Origin: Mycobacterium sp. PS03-16
GTDB taxonomy: Bacteria > Actinomycetota > Actinomycetes > Mycobacteriales > Mycobacteriaceae
Length of the DNA: 64,000 nucleotides
Assembly (NCBI RefSeq): GCF_004570325.1
Contig: NZ_SPQO01000011.1
Location: forward strand, 62,001-126,000
Reading direction: 5' to 3'
Numbering within the stretch: the first letter of the stretch is position 1; every line of letters starts with the position of its first letter. Below, piece after piece: positions 52,249-60,241 of the stretch. The notes under the pieces are model-generated. The model was not told the DNA's origin. It saw nothing but the letters and a program-made list of their open reading frames with translations, and made no database searches. A program made the translations under genes and the position numbers.

Positions 52249-52715
52249 GGCGTCTCACCGAACAGATCGCCGTAGCGGCGCAGGTACAGCGGCCAGCCGG
52301 CGTCACCGCCGACACCGTCGGCCACGGCTTGCCACCCGTCGCCGTGGCGGTCGATGTGGCGGTGCTCCAATGTGACCCGGGTGCTGCCGTCGGACTCGGC
52401 GGCGAACAGCACCTCCACCTCGCTGCACCGGTCCGGGTCGGTCTCGAGCTGCCAGGTGGGACCGATGTCCCAGGTGAACACGACCCGGCGCGGCGGTTCG
52501 CAGACCAGGACGCGCGCCCACCGGCACAGGCTGCCGTCGACGCCACGGTCGTAGATGTGGCCGCCGACGCGCGGTTCGAACACGGTCTCGGCGATCGGCA
52601 CGCCGAGCAGGTTGTGTTCGCGGGGTTTGATGTCGCCGAAGCGTTCGGTGAACACCGCAAACGCCCGGTCCGGCGGGGCGGCGACGACGATCTCGTGGCG
52701 GACGGATGCGGTCAC
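52245..52715 (-). CDS. SRPBCC/AHSA1-type ligand-binding protein
   Basis: Protein of 156 residues: VRHEIVVAAPPDRAFAVFTERFGDIKP, LVCEPPRRVVFTWDIGP and VEVLFAAESDGSTRVTLEHRHIDRHGDGW, the standard helix-grip pattern of the activator-of-Hsp90-like (AHSA1) group. Such genes commonly sit beside ArsR regulators, as here, with a 4-nt overlap on each side. The ligand is unknown. Confidence 0.86.
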   Translation of the reverse strand: MTASVRHEIVVAAPPDRAFAVFTERFGDIKPREHNLLGVPIAETVFEPRVGGHIYDRGVDGSLCRWARVLVCEPPRRVVFTWDIGPTWQLETDPDRCSEVEVLFAAESDGSTRVTLEHRHIDRHGDGWQAVADGVGGDAGWPLYLRRYGDLFGETP

Positions 52716-53032
52716 GGGGTGTCTCCTTCACGCTCGACGATGTCTTTGAAGCCGGCCAGCGCCTGTCCCCAGAACCGGTCGAGGTCGGCGCGCATGGCCG
52801 CCAGGCCGGTGTGGTCCAGCTGGTAGAGCCGCCGGGTTCCGTCGGCGCGGTCGCACACCAGTCCGGCCCGCTTGAGCACCTTGAGGTGCTGGGACACCGC
52901 GGGCCGGCTCACCGGTAGGTCGCGGGCCAGTTCCCCGACCGGCATCGGCCCGTGCGCGAGCCGTTCGACGATCGACCGCCGGGTGCGGTCGGCCATCGCC
53001 ACCCACGGATCGGCCTCTTGGTAAGTCGGCAC
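52712..53032 (-). CDS. ArsR-family transcriptional regulator
   Basis: Winged-helix regulator of 106 residues: WVAMADRTRRSIVERLAHGPMPVGELARDLPVSRPAVSQHLKVLKRAGLVCDR, with the recognition helix in SRPAVSQHLKVL. No ArsR metal-site cysteines (CVC) are seen, so it belongs to the non-metal group usually paired with SRPBCC proteins. The start is the GTG at 53032 (PTYQEADPW). The longer TTG-started frame to 53056 runs through a perfect inverted repeat that is more likely the operator. Confidence 0.85.
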   Translation of the reverse strand: MPTYQEADPWVAMADRTRRSIVERLAHGPMPVGELARDLPVSRPAVSQHLKVLKRAGLVCDRADGTRRLYQLDHTGLAAMRADLDRFWGQALAGFKDIVEREGDTP

Positions 53033-53036
53033 GAAC

Positions 53037-53054
53037 GGTAAGTTACCACTTACC
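53037..53054. promoter_or_regulatory. Probable ArsR-family operator
   Basis: GGTAAGT-TACC-ACTTACC is a perfect 7-bp inverted repeat with a 4-nt spacer, 4 nt upstream of the regulator's GTG start. Another half-site (ACTTACC on the coding strand) lies at the start of the gene. It is the likely site of autoregulation. Confidence 0.72.
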
Positions 53055-53070
53055 AATACGGGATGTCGAG

Positions 53071-53119
53071 ACTACGGTTGTTGACGCAAAACGCGGGTCA
53101 AGAGGTCAACAACCGTAGT
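53071..53119. repeat. Palindromic repeat copy 3
   Basis: ACTACGGTTGTTGAC (53071-53085) and GTCAACAACCGTAGT (53105-53119) form a perfect 15-bp stem with a 19-nt loop. The arms are identical to those at 51573-51621, while the loops differ. It lies 8 nt past the degV stop and ahead of the ArsR gene. Confidence 0.88.
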
Positions 53120-53127
53120 GCCGGCGC

Positions 53128-53964
53128 TCAGGTGACCAGGCTGACGCAGACGCCCACCGCGCCCGCACCGAGGTGCACCGACAGCACCGGACCCATGTCG
53201 CTGACGGTCAGCGCCTCGATCTGCGGCAGCCGTTCGGTCAGGGCGGCGCCCAGCGCGTCGGCCGCGTCGTGGTTGTCCACGTGGTGCACCGCCACGGCCG
53301 CCCGGGCGTCGCCGACCACCTCGGCCACCTGCTCGACCATCGCCGCATGCGCCTTGGACACCGTGCGGATCCGCTGGGCGAGCACCAGCCGCCCGTCGAG
53401 GTCCAGGCGCAGCAGCGGTTTGAGGGCCAGCGCGGTGCCCAACCACGATGCGGTGGTGCCGATCCGGCCGCTGCGCCGCAGATTGTCCAGCCGGTGCACG
53501 ACGATGAACGCGTGTCCGCGGGTCACGGCCGACCGGGCGGCCACCTCCACGGCGTCGACGTCTCCCCCGCCGGCCGCGGCCCGCGCCGCCGCCAGCGCCA
53601 CGAACCCCACACCCATCGCAGCCGACCGGGAATTGACCACGCGCACAGCAGAACCGAACTCACGCGCCGCGGTGACCGCCGAGCTGAACGTGCTCGACAG
53701 CGCCGCCGAGATGTGCACGGCCACCACCCCGTCGCCGCCGGAGTCGGCCAGCGCACGCCCGTAGGCCGTGCCCAGTTCACCGGGTGTGGCACCCGAGGTG
53801 GTGACGTGGGCGCGCTCGTGCAGATCATGGGGCAACTCGTCCACGCCGTCGCGCAGGTCGTCCTCGCCGACCATCACGTGCAGGGGCACCTGCCGGATGT
53901 TCCAGCGCTCGAGGTCCTCGACCGGCAACCGGGACGAGGCGTCGGTCACCACCACGACGGCCAC
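53128..53964 (-). CDS. DegV family fatty-acid-binding protein
   Basis: Protein of 278 residues of the DegV fold: VVVVTDASSRLPVEDLERWNIRQVPLHVMVGEDDLRDGV at the N terminus, THVTTSGATPGELG-like HVTTSGATPGELGTAYGRAL and VVAVHISAALSSTFSSAVTAAREFGSAVRVVNSR. DegV proteins bind a fatty acid and in Firmicutes deliver it to fatty acid kinase. It is followed by octT, gpgP, rsfS and nadD in the conserved Rv2417c-Rv2421c order; it is the last gene of that leftward unit. Confidence 0.9.
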   Translation of the reverse strand: MAVVVVTDASSRLPVEDLERWNIRQVPLHVMVGEDDLRDGVDELPHDLHERAHVTTSGATPGELGTAYGRALADSGGDGVVAVHISAALSSTFSSAVTAAREFGSAVRVVNSRSAAMGVGFVALAAARAAAGGGDVDAVEVAARSAVTRGHAFIVVHRLDNLRRSGRIGTTASWLGTALALKPLLRLDLDGRLVLAQRIRTVSKAHAAMVEQVAEVVGDARAAVAVHHVDNHDAADALGAALTERLPQIEALTVSDMGPVLSVHLGAGAVGVCVSLVT

Positions 53965-53966
53965 GG

Positions 53967-54698
53967 TCAGTCGCCCGGGACACCCGGCGCCACACCGGCT
54001 TCGGCGAGCGCCTTGAGCATCAGGTCGGCGACGGCCTGATGCGCCTCGAAGTTCCAGTGGATGCCGTCGGGGTTACCGCGACCGCCGAACACGTGCTCGG
54101 CGACGGCGGCTTTCAGGTCGACCAGCGGGACATCGTGCTGATCGGCCCACTCGGTGATGGCCCGCGCCGTGCCGGCCCGGCCGTGGTGGGCCTTCCCGTA
54201 CGTCTCGGCGATGTGCACCGACGGCAGCGACGCCACGATCGGGATGCCGGGACGGTTGAAATCGATGGCGCCGCGGGTCATCTCGAGGTACTCGGCGCTC
54301 AGGTGCGGCGGCAGCGCCGGCCGGGCGATCGGCGACAGCCGCGGCTGCACCCAGCCGTAGCCGTCGCGGACCCAGCGCCGCAACCACGGCGGGCGGACGT
54401 ACCGGATGAGTTCGCGCAGCGCGGTCGGCAGCGGCGACGGCAGCGAATCCATTCCACCCGTGGCGAAGACGACCGCCCCGGCCCGCGGTAGCGCCGCCCA
54501 CGCCCGCGGATCCTGGGTCGCTGCCCACCACACGTCGCGACACGTCCAGCCGATCCGGCCGATGAGTTCGAGGTCCCAGCCGAGGTGATCGGCGACCAGG
54601 TTGGGCCAGATGCGCGGATCGTCGGACGGCAAACCCCCCGTCGGCCCGTAGTAGGCCAGGGAGTCGGCGAAGACCAGCAGGGTCCTAGAGGACGTCAT
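53967..54698 (-). CDS. octT: SGNH-type diglucosylglycerate octanoyltransferase OctT
   Basis: SGNH-hydrolase-fold protein of 243 residues. Block I is [12 protein letters not shown] (FADSL in place of GDS, Ser near 13), a Gly/Asn-like block is [10 protein letters not shown], and the C-terminal block V is [12 protein letters not shown] with the catalytic Asp-x-x-His (DGIH). The orthologue Rv2418c is known as OctT, which octanoylates an early intermediate of methylglucose lipopolysaccharides. It overlaps gpgP, the glucosyl-phosphoglycerate phosphatase of the same pathway, by 14 nt. The name is transferred by synteny and motif. Confidence 0.85.
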   Translation of the reverse strand: MTSSRTLLVFADSLAYYGPTGGLPSDDPRIWPNLVADHLGWDLELIGRIGWTCRDVWWAATQDPRAWAALPRAGAVVFATGGMDSLPSPLPTALRELIRYVRPPWLRRWVRDGYGWVQPRLSPIARPALPPHLSAEYLEMTRGAIDFNRPGIPIVASLPSVHIAETYGKAHHGRAGTARAITEWADQHDVPLVDLKAAVAEHVFGGRGNPDGIHWNFEAHQAVADLMLKALAEAGVAPGVPGD

Positions 54699-55365
54699 GG
54701 CCGACCTGCGCGGAGGCGTTCCACACGTCGAGCCGCCACTTCACCTCGTCGAACGGCGCGTCGGGCGCCGAATGCCCGGCCAGCTGAACCCAACTCGCGT
54801 TGCCCATGCCGCCCAGCACCGGCCAGTTGTCGACCGGCAGGCCGAGCAGGTCGGCGGTCAGCGCGGCGATCAGGCCGCCGTGCGCCACCAGCACCACCGG
54901 CCGGTCCGCTTCGTGCCCGTCCTGGTCGGACCCCCAATGCGGCTGGCTCGCGACGAGTTCGGCGACCAGCGGCCGGCTGCGCGCGGCCACGTCGACGCGG
55001 CTCTCCCCGCCGTGCGGCGCCCACCGCGCGTCGTCGCGCCAGGCCAGCCGGGCGCCGGGGGCGATCGCGTCGACCTCGAGGTGGGTCATCCCCTGCCACT
55101 CGCCGAGATGCGTTTCGCGGAGCCGGGTGTCGACGTCGACCGGGACGCCGGAACGCTCCCCGAGCGCGACCGCGGTGTCGAGCGCCCGGCGCAGGTCCGA
55201 CGAGACGATCAGCAGCGGCTGCCGCTTGGCCAGCGCCTCGGCGGCGACGACGGCCTGCTCGCGGCCCAGTTCGGACAGTTCGGTGTCGATCTGGCCCTGC
55301 ATCCGCCGGCCGGCGTTGTACTCGGTCTGGCCGTGGCGCAGGAGCACCAGCCGCCGCACCCTCAC
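54685..55365 (-). CDS. gpgP: Glucosyl-3-phosphoglycerate phosphatase GpgP
   Basis: Histidine phosphatase of 226 residues: [21 protein letters not shown] with the catalytic His in [13 protein letters not shown], the acid Glu in [12 protein letters not shown], and the second His in [12 protein letters not shown]. In mycobacteria the Rv2419c orthologue dephosphorylates glucosyl-3-phosphoglycerate, the second step of methylglucose lipopolysaccharide synthesis; OctT acts later. The GTG at 55365 overlaps the rsfS stop (GTGA). Confidence 0.9.
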   Translation of the reverse strand: MRVRRLVLLRHGQTEYNAGRRMQGQIDTELSELGREQAVVAAEALAKRQPLLIVSSDLRRALDTAVALGERSGVPVDVDTRLRETHLGEWQGMTHLEVDAIAPGARLAWRDDARWAPHGGESRVDVAARSRPLVAELVASQPHWGSDQDGHEADRPVVLVAHGGLIAALTADLLGLPVDNWPVLGGMGNASWVQLAGHSAPDAPFDEVKWRLDVWNASAQVGHDVL

Positions 55366-55730
55366 GACGGACCGTCCAGATCCACGGGCACCGTCGGGCA
55401 GTCCCGCCACAGCCTGTCCAGCGCATAGAAGTTGCGCTCGTCCTGGTGCTGGATGTGCACGACGATGTCGACGTAGTCGAGCAGCGTCCAGCGCCCTTCG
55501 CGGGTGCCCTCCCGGCGCGCCGGTTTGTGGCCGGCCAGCCGCATCTTCTCCTCGACTTCGTCGACGATCGCGTTGACCTGGCGTTCGTTGGATGCCGAGG
55601 CGATCACGAAGCAGTCGGTGATCACCAACTGTCCGGACACGTCGATCACCACCACGTCGTCGGCGAGTTTGTCCGCGGCGGCGCGGGCGGCGACGGTGGC
55701 CATCTGGACGGCTTCGTCAGAGGCGGTCAT
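55362..55730 (-). CDS. rsfS: Ribosomal silencing factor RsfS
   Basis: Protein of 122 residues: [43 protein letters not shown] and [34 protein letters not shown], the full RsfS signature. It binds L14 and prevents subunit joining under starvation. The ATG at 55730 overlaps the nadD stop (ATGA), and its stop overlaps gpgP. This is the common nadD-rsfS pairing. Confidence 0.95.
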   Translation of the reverse strand: MTASDEAVQMATVAARAAADKLADDVVVIDVSGQLVITDCFVIASASNERQVNAIVDEVEEKMRLAGHKPARREGTREGRWTLLDYVDIVVHIQHQDERNFYALDRLWRDCPTVPVDLDGPS

Positions 55731-56368
55731 AAGAGTGTGTCCTCGTTCGGGGTCGGTGCGGGCAGGTAGAGCTTGCGCTTGGCGACGTACTGCACCACGC
55801 CGTCGGGCACCAGGTACCAGATCGGCCGGGCTTCGGCGGCGCGCTTGCGGCAGTCGCTCGACGAGATCGCCAGGGCCGGGATCTCGACCAGGGAGAGCGC
55901 ATCGTCGGGCAGCTCGTCCATGGCGGCGGAGATGTGCTTGCCGTCGAGTTCGTAGCCGGGCCGGCTGACCCCGACGAACCGGGCGATCGCGAACATCTCC
56001 TCCCAGTTCTGCCACGACAGGATCGACGCCAGCGCGTCGGCGCCGGTGATGAAGTACAGGTCGGTGTCCGGATTCGCGGCGTGCAGGTCGCGCAGCGTGT
56101 CCTTGGTGTAGGTGGCCCCGCCGCGGTCGATGTCGACCCGGCTGACCGAGAACCGCGGATTGGACGCGGTGGCGATCACGGTCATCAGGTAGCGGTCCTC
56201 GGCGGCGGTGACCGCGCGGTTGTGCTTCTGCCAGGGCTGGCCGGTGGGCACGAACACGACCTCGTCGAGGTCGAACAGATCGGCCACCTCGCTGGCCGCG
56301 ACGAGGTGCCCGTTGTGGATGGGATCGAAGGTCCCGCCCATCACGCCCAGCCTGCGTCGGGTTTGCAC
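55727..56368 (-). CDS. nadD: Nicotinate-nucleotide adenylyltransferase NadD
   Basis: Protein of 213 residues. The nucleotidyltransferase motif [17 protein letters not shown] near 11-27 carries the HxGH-type site (HNGH), [12 protein letters not shown] recognises the nicotinate nucleotide, and [12 protein letters not shown] is the C-terminal ISSTxxR-type motif (Cys in place of the usual variable residue). It makes deamido-NAD from NaMN and ATP. The GTG at 56368 is used. It is the first gene of the leftward nadD-rsfS-gpgP-octT-degV unit. Confidence 0.94.
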   Translation of the reverse strand: MQTRRRLGVMGGTFDPIHNGHLVAASEVADLFDLDEVVFVPTGQPWQKHNRAVTAAEDRYLMTVIATASNPRFSVSRVDIDRGGATYTKDTLRDLHAANPDTDLYFITGADALASILSWQNWEEMFAIARFVGVSRPGYELDGKHISAAMDELPDDALSLVEIPALAISSSDCRKRAAEARPIWYLVPDGVVQYVAKRKLYLPAPTPNEDTLL

Positions 56369-56410
56369 GAACAGCCAGCTTACGGCAGCGCGGCCGGTAC
56401 GCCGGACCGG

Positions 56411-57160
56411 TCAGCGGTCGGCCGGCAGCACCTCGGACACCTCGAATGCGGCGCGGTCGGCCCGGTAGATGTCGCGCGCGTACTCCACGCACCGCCCGCC
56501 CTCGTCGAGGGTGCAGCGGGTCAGCAGCGTGCCCGCCGAACCGGCCCGCACCGCCAGCTGGGCGCTGGTGGCATCGTCGAGGACGATGGATTCCAGCACC
56601 GCGGTCGACCGGGTCAGCCGCAGGTCGTAGCGGTCGCGCAGCACCGCCCACAGCGACCCCTCCTCGGGGACGTCGAGGATGCCGGGGGTCAGCTCGGCGG
56701 GCAGGAACGTGGTCTCCAGCGCGAACGGCACGCCGTCGACGGTGCGCAACCGGTGGAAGACGTGGACGTGCGCGCCGTCGGTGAGGTCGAGCGCGCGCTG
56801 CACGTCGGGCGTCGGGCGCTGGCGGTCGGCCCACAGCAGCCGGGCGGCCGGGCGGCGCCCGAGCCGCGACACCTCCTCGGAGAAGCTGCCGATGTGGAAC
56901 CGCACCCGCGGTTCGGCCACGAACGTGCCGCGCGGTGGTTTGCGGTAGACCATGCCCTCGCTCTCCAGCAGTGACAGCGCTTGGCGGGCGGTCATCCGGC
57001 TGACGCCGTGCTGCTCGGCCAGCTCGCGTTCCGAGGGCAGCAGGGTGTGCGGTCCGAGCTGGTCAGTGGCGATTCGGTCACGAACCAGCGCCGCGATCGC
57101 GAGGTACCGCGGCGGGTCGCCCCCGCCCGGACCGGGGCTCTTACGCGCGACTGCCGGCAT
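56411..57160 (-). CDS. GntR/HutC-family regulator
   Basis: Regulator of 249 residues. The N-terminal winged helix (LIATDQLGPHTLLPSERELAEQHGVSRMTARQALSLLESEG, near 30-75) precedes a HutC-type UTRA effector domain (RVRFHIGSFSEEVSRLG, VFHRLRTVDGVPFALETTFLP, AVLESIVLDDATSAQLAVRAGS). The UTRA domain binds small sugars, amines or amino acid derivatives. The ATG at 57160 is used. It diverges from the permease operon, whose promoter region holds two copies of a 19-bp sequence built around TGGTCTANNCCA, the expected HutC-type operator. Confidence 0.9.
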   Translation of the reverse strand: MPAVARKSPGPGGGDPPRYLAIAALVRDRIATDQLGPHTLLPSERELAEQHGVSRMTARQALSLLESEGMVYRKPPRGTFVAEPRVRFHIGSFSEEVSRLGRRPAARLLWADRQRPTPDVQRALDLTDGAHVHVFHRLRTVDGVPFALETTFLPAELTPGILDVPEEGSLWAVLRDRYDLRLTRSTAVLESIVLDDATSAQLAVRAGSAGTLLTRCTLDEGGRCVEYARDIYRADRAAFEVSEVLPADR

Positions 57161-57184
57161 GGCAGCAGCGTAGCCGGATCCGCC

Positions 57185-57203
57185 AACCACGTGGTCTAGG
57201 CCA
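57185..57203. promoter_or_regulatory. GntR operator copy 1
   Basis: AACCACGTGGTCTAGGCCA is repeated, with three changes, at 57269-57287. The core TGGTCTAGGCCA is a near palindrome of the HutC/FadR half-site type. It is located 25 nt upstream of the divergent regulator's start, suiting autoregulation. Confidence 0.75.
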
Positions 57204-57232
57204 TGCACTCGGTAAACGTTTCGTTACCCGGG

Positions 57233-57261
57233 TTGACGATGACCTGGATCACACCCATACT
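57233..57261 (+). promoter_or_regulatory. Sigma-70-type promoter of the permease operon
   Basis: TTGACG (57233-57238) and CATACT (57256-57261) are separated by 17 nt, an optimal housekeeping promoter. Transcription would start near 57268, directly at the second operator. Confidence 0.75.
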
Positions 57262-57268
57262 ACGGTTC

Positions 57269-57287
57269 AACCACATGGTCTATACCA
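57269..57287. promoter_or_regulatory. GntR operator copy 2
   Basis: AACCACATGGTCTATACCA with the core palindrome TGGTCTATACCA lies right after the predicted transcription start of the permease operon and 12 nt before its start codon. A bound repressor would block elongation. Confidence 0.78.
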
Positions 57288-57299
57288 ACTGGAGGTTCC

Positions 57300-58802
57300 A
57301 TGCCCGGCCCTGAGTCCACCCGCGGCGGCGACGCCGCCGAACTCGCGCAGTTCGGATACGCGCAGTCACTGGAGCGCCGCACCGGCAAGTTCGCGTCGTT
57401 CGCCGTGGCGTTCGCGTTCGTCTCGATCGCGACCGGCATCTTCACCACCTACGGGGCGGTGCTGAATTCGTCGGGACCGATCGGCATCTGGACCTGGCCG
57501 ATCGCGGTCGTCGGCCAACTCGCGGTGGCGTTCGTGCTCGGGGCGCTGGCCTCCCGCATCCCGGTGACCGGCTACCACTACCAGTGGATGTCGCGGCTGG
57601 CGAACCCGGTGCTCGGGTGGATCATCGGCTGGATCTCGTTCACGTTCCTGGCCATCGTGGTGGTGGCGGTCGACTACACGATCGCCTCGACGATCCTGCC
57701 GGTGCTGCTGCACTACGAGGGCACCTCGACGATCGCCTGGCTGGTCACCGCGCTGGTGCTGCTGATCCAGTTCCTGCTGGTCGCGTTCTCGACGCCGTGG
57801 GCCGAGCGCGTGAACAACAGCTTCGTCACCCTCGAGCTGATCGGCATGGTCGCGCTCACGGTGCTGCTGCTGGTGGTCGCCGCGATCCGCGGCGACATGG
57901 ATTTCGGCAACCTGTTCAGCCGCGGCGCCGTCCCGGCGGAGGGCTTCTGGAGCTTCGGCGACCTGACCTCGGCCGGGCCCTGGATGCTCGGCTTCCTGCT
58001 CGGCGCCTTCACGATCGTCGGGTTCGAATCCGCGGCCAACCTCGCCGAGGAGACCCACGATCCCGAACGCGTCGTGCCGCGCGCGATGTGGCAGGCGGTG
58101 CTCGCCTCCGGTGTGCTGGGTTTCCTGTTCCTGGTCGCGGTGACGCTGGCCGCCGGCGACCCGGTGGCGCTGGCCGAGTCGGGCACGCCGATCGCCGACG
58201 TCATCGCCGACACGCTGGGCTCGGTGACCGCGACGCTGCTGCTGCTCATGGTGGTGCTGGCGATCTTCGCGTGCGGCCTGGTGATCATGATGACCGGCGT
58301 CCGGCTGACCTGGGCGATGTCGCGCGACCAGCGCTTCCCGGGCTGGCAGCTGTGGAACCAGGTCTCGCCGCGCTTCCACACCCCGATGCGGGCCGCGGTG
58401 CTGTACTTCGTCGTCGCCCAGCTGATCCTGGCCATCTTCTCGCCCACCGAGACCGCGCTGTTCACCCTGTTCAGCGCCGCCACGCTGCTGCCCGCGGTGA
58501 TGTACGCCTCGACGGTGGTGCTGTACCTGATCAAGCGGAAGACGCTGCCCGCCAACGGCAAATTCGACCTCGGCAAGTGGGAGATCCCGATCGTGACGGT
58601 CGCGGTCGTGTGGCTGGTGTTCGAGCTCGCCCTGTTCCGCGACGCGAGCTTCAAGCAGGCGTGGGCGTACGTCATCGTGATGGTCGTGATCGGCGCGCTC
58701 TACCTCGGCTACCTGCTGGCCACCCGGGGCAGGCACGGGCTGTCGATGCCGGACATGCACTCGATCGACGCCGAACTCGACCGTGAGGCCGCAAAGGACT
58801 GA
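57300..58802 (+). CDS. APC-superfamily amine/amino acid permease
   Basis: Permease of 500 residues with about 12 hydrophobic segments. N-terminal features: FGYAQSLERRTGKFASFAVAFAFVSIATGIFTTYG, then GYHYQWMSRLANPVLGWIIGW and ETHDPERVVPRAMWQAV, the loop typical of the APC amino acid/choline/GABA permease group (BAT1/GabP-like). The C terminus is cytoplasmic. The transported compound is probably an amine or amino acid, yet the following genes are polyol-type kinase and dehydrogenase. The ATG at 57300 follows GGAGG with a short 4-nt spacer. The stop shares one base with the next start. Confidence 0.87.
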   Translation: MPGPESTRGGDAAELAQFGYAQSLERRTGKFASFAVAFAFVSIATGIFTTYGAVLNSSGPIGIWTWPIAVVGQLAVAFVLGALASRIPVTGYHYQWMSRLANPVLGWIIGWISFTFLAIVVVAVDYTIASTILPVLLHYEGTSTIAWLVTALVLLIQFLLVAFSTPWAERVNNSFVTLELIGMVALTVLLLVVAAIRGDMDFGNLFSRGAVPAEGFWSFGDLTSAGPWMLGFLLGAFTIVGFESAANLAEETHDPERVVPRAMWQAVLASGVLGFLFLVAVTLAAGDPVALAESGTPIADVIADTLGSVTATLLLLMVVLAIFACGLVIMMTGVRLTWAMSRDQRFPGWQLWNQVSPRFHTPMRAAVLYFVVAQLILAIFSPTETALFTLFSAATLLPAVMYASTVVLYLIKRKTLPANGKFDLGKWEIPIVTVAVVWLVFELALFRDASFKQAWAYVIVMVVIGALYLGYLLATRGRHGLSMPDMHSIDAELDREAAKD

Positions 58803-60241
58803 TGACACATCTGCTCGCCATCGACCAGGGCACCTCGGGAACCAAGGCGATCGTCGTAGATGCGGCCGGCGCCGTCATCGCGGTCGCCGAGGTGGCGCTG
58901 CGGCCCACCTACCTGCCCGGGGGTGCCGTCGAACAGGACCCTGAAGCACTGTGGGCCTCGGTCGTCGGCGCGGGCCGACAGGCGATCGCCCGGGCCGGCG
59001 TGCCGGTGGCGGCCGTCGCGCTGGCCAACCAGGGCGAGACGGTGCTGGCGTGGGACCGCCACACCGGCCGCCCGCTGACCCCGGCCATCGTCTGGCAGGA
59101 CCGCCGCGCGGAGTCGGTGTGCGCACCGCTCGCCGACTCCGCGGACGCGGTGGCGCGCCGGACCGGTCTGGTGCTCGATCCGTACTTCTCGGCCCCGAAG
59201 ATGGCCTGGCTACGGACCCACCTCACCCGCGACGGGGTCGTCACCACGTCGGACACGTGGCTGGTGCACCGGATGTGCGGTGCGTACGTGACCGACGCGT
59301 CCACCGCCAGCCGGTCACTGGCGACCGCGCTGGACTCGCCGCGCTGGGATGCCGAGCTCCTCGACCTGTTCGGGCTCGCCGGTGAGGAGCTGCCCGAGAT
59401 TGTCGACTGCGATCAGATCGTCGGTCACACCGACGTTTTCGGGCCCACGATCCCGGTCGCCGGGCTGATCGTCGACCAGCAGGCCGCACTGCTGGCCGAG
59501 AGCTGCCTGGAACCGGGCGCGGCGAAATGCACCTACGGCACCGGCGCGTTCCTGCTCGCCCAGCTGGGGCCGACACCCGCCCTGTCGTCGTCGGGCCTGA
59601 CGACGTCGGTGGCGTGGCGGCTGCGCGACCGCACCTTCTACTGCGCCGACGGCCAGGTGTACACCGCGGCCTCGGCGGTGCGGTGGGCCGTCGACCTCGG
59701 GCTGGTGCCCGCGGCCGAACAGCTCGACGCGGTCGCGGCCGCCTCCAGCGACGGGGTGCTGTGCGTTCCCGCCCTCGCGGGTCTGGCCGCGCCGTGGTGG
59801 GATCCGGGCGCGACAGCCACGTTCACCGGCATGACGCTGTCCAGCGGCCGGGGCGAGCTGGTGCGGGCGTTGCTGGAGGGCATCGCCGCCCAGGTGGCCG
59901 AGCTGGCCGACCTGGTCGCCACCGACCTGGGCCGGCCGCTGACCCGGTTGCGCGTCGACGGCGGACTCACCCGCTCGGCGGTGTTGATGCAGGCCCAGGC
60001 CGACCTCGCCCAGATCCCGGTCGACGTCTACCCGTCGCAGCACGCCACCGCGCTGGGCGCCGCGGCATGCGCGCGGATGGCCCTCGCCCCCGCGCTCAGC
60101 CTCGCCGACGCCGTCGGGGACTGGACTCCCGAGCACACGTACGAACCCCGGTGGTCGCCCGACACGGCCGCCGACCATCTGCGGCGGTGGCGGCGTGCCG
60201 CGCAGGCCGCGCTGCAGGACAAGGAGATTCACGCACCATGA
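58802..60241 (+). CDS. FGGY-family carbohydrate kinase (glycerol kinase-like)
   Basis: Kinase of 479 residues. Motifs: HLLAIDQGTSGTKAIVVD (ATP phosphate loop), ANQGETVLAWDRHTGRPLTPAIVWQDRR as in glycerol kinase, GTGAFLLAQLG near 242, and RVDGGLTRSAVLMQAQADLAQIPV near 382. Glycerol kinases usually read NQRET at the substrate site; here NQGET differs at the Arg that contacts glycerol, so another polyol or amino-alcohol is possible. It lies between the APC permease (TGATG) and a glycerol-phosphate-dehydrogenase-like gene (ATGA). Confidence 0.86.
   Translation: MTHLLAIDQGTSGTKAIVVDAAGAVIAVAEVALRPTYLPGGAVEQDPEALWASVVGAGRQAIARAGVPVAAVALANQGETVLAWDRHTGRPLTPAIVWQDRRAESVCAPLADSADAVARRTGLVLDPYFSAPKMAWLRTHLTRDGVVTTSDTWLVHRMCGAYVTDASTASRSLATALDSPRWDAELLDLFGLAGEELPEIVDCDQIVGHTDVFGPTIPVAGLIVDQQAALLAESCLEPGAAKCTYGTGAFLLAQLGPTPALSSSGLTTSVAWRLRDRTFYCADGQVYTAASAVRWAVDLGLVPAAEQLDAVAAASSDGVLCVPALAGLAAPWWDPGATATFTGMTLSSGRGELVRALLEGIAAQVAELADLVATDLGRPLTRLRVDGGLTRSAVLMQAQADLAQIPVDVYPSQHATALGAAACARMALAPALSLADAVGDWTPEHTYEPRWSPDTAADHLRRWRRAAQAALQDKEIHAP

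Noticed and set aside
57366-58808. 480-codon open frame opposite the APC permease
   Set aside because: His/Arg/Gln-rich composition is typical of an antisense shadow of a membrane protein; the sense strand has a promoter, a ribosome site and family motifs.
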